The notes beneath the pieces are model-generated. The model ran no database searches and was not told the origin of the DNA. It worked only from the letters and a program-made list of their open reading frames with translations. The translations under genes were made by a program, and so were the position numbers. Source: Rhodobiaceae bacterium UBA7804 (GTDB lineage: Bacteria; Pseudomonadota; Alphaproteobacteria; Parvibaculales; Parvibaculaceae). From it: a DNA stretch of 64,000 bases. The stretch is from the NCBI GenBank assembly GCA_002480495.1, contig DLCG01000006.1, positions 144,785-208,784 of the forward strand, in the 5' to 3' direction. Below are positions 59,267 to 64,000 of the stretch, piece by piece. The stretch's first letter is position 1. Each line of letters begins with the position of its first letter.

Positions 59267-60667
59267 ATGAGCAAGACCGTCGCTCAATTATTCAAAAGCG
59301 ACTTCCTATCTTCGCCGGACGAGTTTCTGTCTCTGCGTATCGATAATCTTGCAGAGAAAATGGATCTCGAAAAGCGAGGCCGCGAGAACGGGCAGGCGGA
59401 TCAGCCGGAGCAGGACCACACTGCTCTCGACTCCGTAGAAGGCGAGATCGTCACGCGAATGCGGGATGAGGCCGCTCGGGCACATAGCAGGACAATAGAT
59501 CAACTCGCCGTATTTGAGGAGCGGCTGGCATCGGTCGATCCGTCGGGTGCGGCAGCCAACATGGATTCTCTCGGCACCCAAGCGGAAGCCAACTTCAGGG
59601 CTCGTCTTGTCGAATGGAAGGGACGACTAACAGACGCTCGCCGCGACCTCACGGATGCAGAAACGGCTCTCGTGGAGTTCAAGGAAGCCAATGAGCTAAG
59701 ACGTCCGCCACAACCGAAGAAGCCGAAACATTGGCTGCTCGCAGGCCTGGCTGTCATGGCTCTTGTCGAGGTGGTTCCGAGTGCTTTCATGATAGCGCCG
59801 GGCGACGAAGGCGGACTGCTGGGCGGTTTCGCGAGCGCCGTCATCTTCACCCTTCTCAGCATGACGCTCGGATTTCTAACCGGACTGCTCAGCCTGCCAT
59901 ACACGGGTCACAGGAAAGTTGCGCTTCGTGTTGTTGGATGGATGGTCTCGGCCGCTCTGATTTGTCTCGTGCTTGGCATAAATCTCTCGCTCGCGCATTT
60001 CCGCGCAGCCGTCATCGCCGGCGCAACATCGATCGAGGCAGCCGCACAGACACTGCCCTCGCTGATATCCGATCCCTTCAATCTCGGCGACATCAATTCA
60101 GTGCTGATGGCAGGTCTCGGCATGCTCTTCGCCTTCGGAGCGCTGCTGGAGGGCCGCGCCTGGAGAGACCCCTATCCTGGATATGAGACTGCGGCTGAGG
60201 CACGACGCCGTGCAGCGAAGAACTTTCACCGCATGATCGAAGACAGCTTGGCGGATCTGAAGGATCTGGAGGAAGAGTTCATCGAGAAGGTGAACAACGA
60301 ACGCTCCTCGCTTCGCGATCGCCGGCAACAGGTACCACGCATACTGGAGGGACGGAAACGCCTGGTGCAGCGCTATGCAAGTTTCCGCGCCCATGTTCAG
60401 GAGACGGGCCGTGCGCTTCTTGCCATCTACAGGGAGGCGAACCGGAAAGTACGCAAGACACCACCGCCCGCGCATTTCTCGGATAGCTGGATCCTTGATG
60501 GTTTCGAGGTGCCTGCGCTCGATGACTCGTCCTACAGCTTTCCTGACGAAGATTTCAGGGCAGCGGACGAGGCGCTCAGAGCGGCCACGCAGAAGCTCCA
60601 GGACGCTTACAGCGAGGGTATCGCTTGGATTGAAAAGCGTGCTGTCGAGGCGGGGAGTGCAGAATGA
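59267..60667 (+). CDS. Four-helix membrane protein with coiled-coil flanks (operon gene 1)
   Basis: A 466-residue protein of unknown function. Residues 1-150 are hydrophilic and mostly helical, with coiled-coil character at ~105-145. Four hydrophobic helices are at ~155-175, 183-210, 219-240 and 275-293. A second long charged helix region spans ~305-400, followed by an acidic C-terminus. No catalytic motif is visible. It overlaps the next gene by ATGA, so it belongs to a coupled operon of membrane components. It could be a sensor or scaffold of that complex. Confidence 0.7.
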   Translation: MSKTVAQLFKSDFLSSPDEFLSLRIDNLAEKMDLEKRGRENGQADQPEQDHTALDSVEGEIVTRMRDEAARAHSRTIDQLAVFEERLASVDPSGAAANMDSLGTQAEANFRARLVEWKGRLTDARRDLTDAETALVEFKEANELRRPPQPKKPKHWLLAGLAVMALVEVVPSAFMIAPGDEGGLLGGFASAVIFTLLSMTLGFLTGLLSLPYTGHRKVALRVVGWMVSAALICLVLGINLSLAHFRAAVIAGATSIEAAAQTLPSLISDPFNLGDINSVLMAGLGMLFAFGALLEGRAWRDPYPGYETAAEARRRAAKNFHRMIEDSLADLKDLEEEFIEKVNNERSSLRDRRQQVPRILEGRKRLVQRYASFRAHVQETGRALLAIYREANRKVRKTPPPAHFSDSWILDGFEVPALDDSSYSFPDEDFRAADEALRAATQKLQDAYSEGIAWIEKRAVEAGSAE

Positions 60668-61509
60668 GCCGTTCGCAAAGGCGGCGGCAACGCTCGCGCC
60701 GTTCCAAATACGATGATGGGTATAGCGGGTTTGTATCGAAGCTTGTCGCGGGAATTGTTGTCGCCGCCGTTCTTCTCACTTTAGGCGGCATCTTGTTGCT
60801 GTCCCGTGAACAGAAGGCCGAACAAGCAGGGCTCAATTCTGAGACCTTCTGTCCGAAGGAAGGGCCAACCGCTATTCATGCTGTGCTCATCGACCGGACG
60901 GATGGCCTCGGGCCTATACAGGCCGAGGCGCTCCATCGCCGTATCGTCATGTGGGCGAAACAAGTGCCGAAGCAAGGGCTCTTTGAGATTTATGAAGTGA
61001 GCGGGGACGGCATTCTTTTGAAACCGGTAGTGGCGCTGTGCAACCCCGGTGATGGCTCGGATCTGTCGATGTTGACCGCAAATCCGGAAATGGCGAAGAA
61101 GCGATATAAGAAAAATTTCGAAGATCCCGTGCGTGAAATGCTCGCCCGAATGCGCACCGACACGGAGGCAGACCGTTCACCCATTTTTGAGGCCGTCCAG
61201 TCAATCGCGGTCACGAACTTCGGTCCGGATACTTCTGCGCATGAGCGCAAACTCATTATCGTCAGTGACTTTCTCCAATACGTTCCGGAGTTCAGCCTTT
61301 ATCGAGGAATACCCGAGTATGAGACGTTCCGCCGGAGTGCCTACGGTGTCTCCAGAATGGCGGACCTCTCTGGTGTCGGGATTGAGCTTCACCTTCTTCA
61401 TCGGAAATCGGAACGAAGCAGGCAATCTGTGGATCTCGTCGAGTTTTGGATGAGATGGCTCGAGGACCAGGGTGCCGTCATCGATCACTATTCACCGCTG
61501 CCAGGGTAA
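60664..61509 (+). CDS. Membrane-anchored protein with a possible vWA-like fold (operon gene 2)
   Basis: A 281-residue protein. A basic N-terminus (SRSQRRRQRSRRSK) precedes one transmembrane helix at ~27-46, so the bulk is periplasmic. The soluble domain starts with a strand ending in Asp (AIHAVLIDRTDGLG; DRTD at 77-80) and has a later strand ending KLIIVSDFLQYVPEFSLY (SDFLQ at 201-205). Strand-Asp ends with a following SDxLQ strand recall von Willebrand A domains, but the classical DxSxS metal site is changed to DRTD. The fold is an inference and the function unknown. Confidence 0.65.
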   Translation: MSRSQRRRQRSRRSKYDDGYSGFVSKLVAGIVVAAVLLTLGGILLLSREQKAEQAGLNSETFCPKEGPTAIHAVLIDRTDGLGPIQAEALHRRIVMWAKQVPKQGLFEIYEVSGDGILLKPVVALCNPGDGSDLSMLTANPEMAKKRYKKNFEDPVREMLARMRTDTEADRSPIFEAVQSIAVTNFGPDTSAHERKLIIVSDFLQYVPEFSLYRGIPEYETFRRSAYGVSRMADLSGVGIELHLLHRKSERSRQSVDLVEFWMRWLEDQGAVIDHYSPLPG

Positions 61510-61512
61510 CGC

Positions 61513-62778
61513 ATGACCTCTTTCGACTCCCGACTCCGCGACTGGCTCACTCCGACCCAATACGTCTGGTTCGCGCGCGTACCGTTCTTGCTCGCCGCAC
61601 TTGGTGGCGGCGGTATCCTAATCGCGATGAAGGTTTTTGGAGTGCCGCAACTATGGGTAACCATTGCTGCAGTCGCCATCATTGTGGGCTATCTGGCGGC
61701 TGTCGTTGGCGTTCCCCAACTACGGCTACGCGATGATGTTGCGGGAGATAACTGCTATTACCTCGGGTTTCTTTTTACGCTGGCAAGTCTCTCCTTCGCG
61801 CTCTACGAATTTGCCGAAAAGCCGGATGTTGCCGTCATCATTTCCAACTTCGGACTTGCTCTTGGTTCGACCATCGCCGGTGTTCTGCTGCGCGTTACGA
61901 TCAATCAGGTGCGAAAAGACGTCCTCGAAACGGAGGAGGATGCGCGGATGGAACTCGCGCAGGCGGTCATGCGCTTGCGCGCGAAGATAGACGACACAGT
62001 TCTTGCATTGGACGGGTTCTTCCACATCGCGCGCCAGACCATCGAGGAGCAGATAAATGCATCGGCAAATCACGCTGCAAGCGCCCTCGACCAAGCAGTA
62101 GAGAAGGTCGGAAGCTCCACCGATCGCGTATTGGGGCGTATCGATGAGGCGTTCGGACAATTCTCGAGCCATTCCGCGCAGCTAAACGAAGCCTCAGCTC
62201 AAACGGTAAAAGGCCTTGGCAGCTTGGTGAAGAAGATCGACAAGATCGAAGCGCCGCCTGATCTTGTGAGTCGCCGTTTCGAACCGGCCATGGAAAAGGC
62301 GGCCCAGGCTATCGAGCAGATGGACGGGCTCCTACGCAAAGAGGAGGAAATTCGGTCCAAGGCGGCGGACAGGAGTCTCGCAACCACCGAAAGGATCGAG
62401 CAGGTCATAGAGAAAATTGCGACGGTAACGAATATGTTAGCCGATACCGCCATGCGCATGGAGGGGGCGACGAAGGCAGCGGAAAGCGCAGCTCATAACA
62501 CGACGAAGGCGCTCGAGCAGACGGGCGACATGATCGACGGGCAGCTTCGCGGAGCCGCTGAGGCCAAAGAGAGTATCCGCAATCTGGTTGAGGAACTCCT
62601 AGCCCAGCAGAGAGCCTTGGTGGGCGCTCTGGACAAGTCGCTCTCGGAGGTTACGGGCACTCTCAAGGCACATAACGAAGAATTCGCGAAGGAGCTTGAG
62701 CGCTCGCGGCGCATGGTCGCCCAAACGGGAGCCGCGTTGAGCGAACTTGCGGACTCGGTGGTCGAACGAATCGGATGA
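61513..62778 (+). CDS. MotA/ExbB-like membrane protein with long coiled-coil tail (operon gene 3)
   Basis: A 421-residue protein. Four hydrophobic helices lie at ~22-40, 46-67, 82-100 and 106-128. Helices 3 and 4 (YYLGFLFTLASLSFALYEF and ISNFGLALGSTIAGVLLRV) match the pattern of MotA/TolQ/ExbB proton-channel helices: GxxxT, then a Gly/Ala-rich helix with ALGSTIAG. The remaining ~290 residues are an almost unbroken coiled coil rich in Glu, Lys, Ala and Thr, on the cytoplasmic side. ZorA of Zorya has the same plan. It is four bases from gene 2 and overlaps gene 4. Confidence 0.75.
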   Translation: MTSFDSRLRDWLTPTQYVWFARVPFLLAALGGGGILIAMKVFGVPQLWVTIAAVAIIVGYLAAVVGVPQLRLRDDVAGDNCYYLGFLFTLASLSFALYEFAEKPDVAVIISNFGLALGSTIAGVLLRVTINQVRKDVLETEEDARMELAQAVMRLRAKIDDTVLALDGFFHIARQTIEEQINASANHAASALDQAVEKVGSSTDRVLGRIDEAFGQFSSHSAQLNEASAQTVKGLGSLVKKIDKIEAPPDLVSRRFEPAMEKAAQAIEQMDGLLRKEEEIRSKAADRSLATTERIEQVIEKIATVTNMLADTAMRMEGATKAAESAAHNTTKALEQTGDMIDGQLRGAAEAKESIRNLVEELLAQQRALVGALDKSLSEVTGTLKAHNEEFAKELERSRRMVAQTGAALSELADSVVERIG

Positions 62779-63653
62779 GCGTCACACCTTCCAGGGATGA
62801 CCGTCATTTCAGGCGAGGTGTCGTCCTCGGTCTAACGATGGCCGAAATTCTGCTGCTGCTCACCTTTCTTCTCATGCTTTTGCTCGCCTCGCAGATCACC
62901 AAAGAGCGTGAAGCAAAAGAGGAGGCTGAGATTCGTGCCGCCAACGCCGCAGAAGAACTCGAACAACTTCGTCCTGTCGCTGAACTTATTCAGCGCATGG
63001 GTGCCGGCGCGCTGGACATAACAAAAGAATATGTGCGCGCGGAGAAAGATCTGGCAATGGCGAACAAGCGCCTTGAGGACGCCGAAGCCGCACTCGCGCT
63101 AGTCGAGGAGGCGCGCGAACAGCACGATCCGGAAACGCCCGTATCGGAAGTCATTGAGAGTTTTCGCAAGGACGCGCTTCTTGGCCGCGCGGTCGAGCAG
63201 TCGGGAGGCTCCGCAGAAAAGCTTCTTGAATCGGCCGCGGTGTGCAGGACCGAGCTGTCTAGCTGTCAGGGACAAGCAGCCTATCTCAACCGGCGTCTGA
63301 ACGAGCAAATAGGCGGATTCGGCCTGCCGCCATGCTGGGCGGACGAGAACGGCCGCATCCAGTATATTTTCGATGCTGTTCTGACTGACGGAGGTATCGT
63401 TCTGAAGGACAACAAAGTGCCAGGTCGAGAAGAAGACCAAGCGGCTCTTCCACTCAGCAGTATGACGTATGGCGAAGGCATGGAGCATGAACGTTTCGCG
63501 TCAGCATCTCAGCCTCTGCTAAAATGGAGCGACGAACACGAATGCCGCTTTTACGTGCGCTTGTATGATGGATTCGATACTGGCGGCCGCGAGCGGTACA
63601 AGAACTTGCGCCGAACGGTGGAGGGGTACTTTTACATTTTGGACGCGAGGTAG
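62775..63653 (+). CDS. MotB-like single-pass membrane partner with novel C-terminus (operon gene 4)
   Basis: A 292-residue protein. One helix at ~15-38 (LGLTMAEILLLLTFLLMLLLAS) is preceded by basic residues, as in MotB/ExbD/ZorB; Glu24 sits where these proteins usually have a membrane Asp. A coiled coil spans ~43-115. The C-terminal ~130 residues contain paired cysteines (VCRTELSSC, PPCWADENG, HECRFYVRLYDG) and no OmpA signature such as NxxLSxxRA. This domain is probably periplasmic. Start overlaps gene 3 by ATGA, so the pair is made together. Confidence 0.75.
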   Translation: MSVTPSRDDRHFRRGVVLGLTMAEILLLLTFLLMLLLASQITKEREAKEEAEIRAANAAEELEQLRPVAELIQRMGAGALDITKEYVRAEKDLAMANKRLEDAEAALALVEEAREQHDPETPVSEVIESFRKDALLGRAVEQSGGSAEKLLESAAVCRTELSSCQGQAAYLNRRLNEQIGGFGLPPCWADENGRIQYIFDAVLTDGGIVLKDNKVPGREEDQAALPLSSMTYGEGMEHERFASASQPLLKWSDEHECRFYVRLYDGFDTGGRERYKNLRRTVEGYFYILDAR

Positions 63654-63657
63654 CGAT

Positions 63658-63885
63658 ATGTCCCCCGACGAAGCGGAAGCAGCGTTGGCGCGGTCGCTGG
63701 CACGCCTGAAGGAAGTGGCGTGCCGCAAAATGGCGTCTTCAGTAGCCCCAGACACAGCGGCCGTGAATGAAGCGCCTGAGCCCTGGATAACGACGCGTAT
63801 TCGCGTATGGTTTGGTCCAAAGAGGTCAGGCCAAAGTTTGACTGATACGAGTGTGCCCACCGAGAGGCGTCCAGCTGACTCTTAG
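63658..63885 (+). CDS. Small 75-residue protein, last visible gene of the operon
   Basis: Starts four bases after gene 4 with MSPDEAEAALARSLARLKEV and is hydrophilic, with no membrane helix or known motif. The close spacing supports coexpression with the membrane complex. No family is recognised. The final ~115 bases of the window contain no further gene. Confidence 0.5.
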   Translation: MSPDEAEAALARSLARLKEVACRKMASSVAPDTAAVNEAPEPWITTRIRVWFGPKRSGQSLTDTSVPTERRPADS

Positions 63886-64000
63886 CCGCTTCGGGTCAGA
63901 ATCCGCCTTTGAACCGATGAGTCCGGACGATTCATCTGCTTAGCGCCAGAAGCAGCCGTTGCTCATCTCGGCCGGTCCGCGATTTCCTATCGGCTAAACT

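Noticed and set aside
63886..64000. Right attachment site of the island near the window edge
   Set aside because: No copy of the tRNA-Ala 3' end or of the CCTAGCAAA flank is visible. The island must end outside the window.

Overview
The window is GC-rich and densely coded, with short or overlapping intergenic junctions. It looks like the chromosome of an alphaproteobacterium of the Hyphomicrobiales type, most like Parvibaculum. The evidence is pckA next to chvI-chvG-hprK-EIIA-HPr, ahcY followed by a DivL-type pseudokinase, the tsaE-amgK-murU-addB-addA-trxA run, and the folC-accD-trpA-trpB-trpF-pyrF-lapA-ihfB-sppA-rpsA-cmk-aroA block ending at a FYDLN protein and tRNA-Ala(GGC). The genus is inferred from gene content and order only.

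Layout. 1-8.3 kb: the end of polA, a membrane protein, a small repeat protein, a GST and a divergent WYL regulator, pckA and an M20 peptidase. 8.5-18 kb: the ChvG-ChvI envelope/acid-stress system, a short HPr kinase, EIIA and HPr of a regulatory PTS, a thioesterase, ahcY and divL. 18-31.4 kb: an accessory stretch between divL and tsaE, genes that I expect to be adjacent in related genomes. It holds a membrane/RHH pair, a GST, sodC, a molybdenum hydroxylase (iorAB), a quinol nitric oxide reductase behind an NsrR-type operator, a YqaA protein, an AT-richer membrane protein, a ferredoxin with its reductase, and an AhpD-like protein. 31.4-53.1 kb: conserved housekeeping genes for tRNA t6A modification, peptidoglycan recycling, AddAB repair, folate, fatty acid, Trp, pyrimidine and shikimate synthesis, and translation.

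53.1-64 kb: a genomic island starts exactly at the 3' end of tRNA-Ala(GGC) and runs past the window edge. Next to the tRNA are two tandem, diverged copies of a serine-recombinase module. The tRNA-end sequence is repeated at the inner junction, where the DUF2924 gene of the first copy has lost its 5' end. The cargo is a secreted thermonuclease with a sunset-like C-terminus and a tight operon (59267-63885). This operon encodes a four-helix membrane coiled-coil protein, a membrane-anchored protein with a possible vWA-like fold, a MotA/ExbB-like channel protein with a long coiled-coil tail, a MotB-like single-pass partner, and a small protein.

The last operon is the best candidate for an undescribed system. 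Its architecture recalls the ZorA/ZorB motor of Zorya anti-phage defence, but the partner has no recognisable OmpA peptidoglycan-binding domain and the effector-like genes differ. No function is proven. All calls come from reading the sequence; no database search was run.
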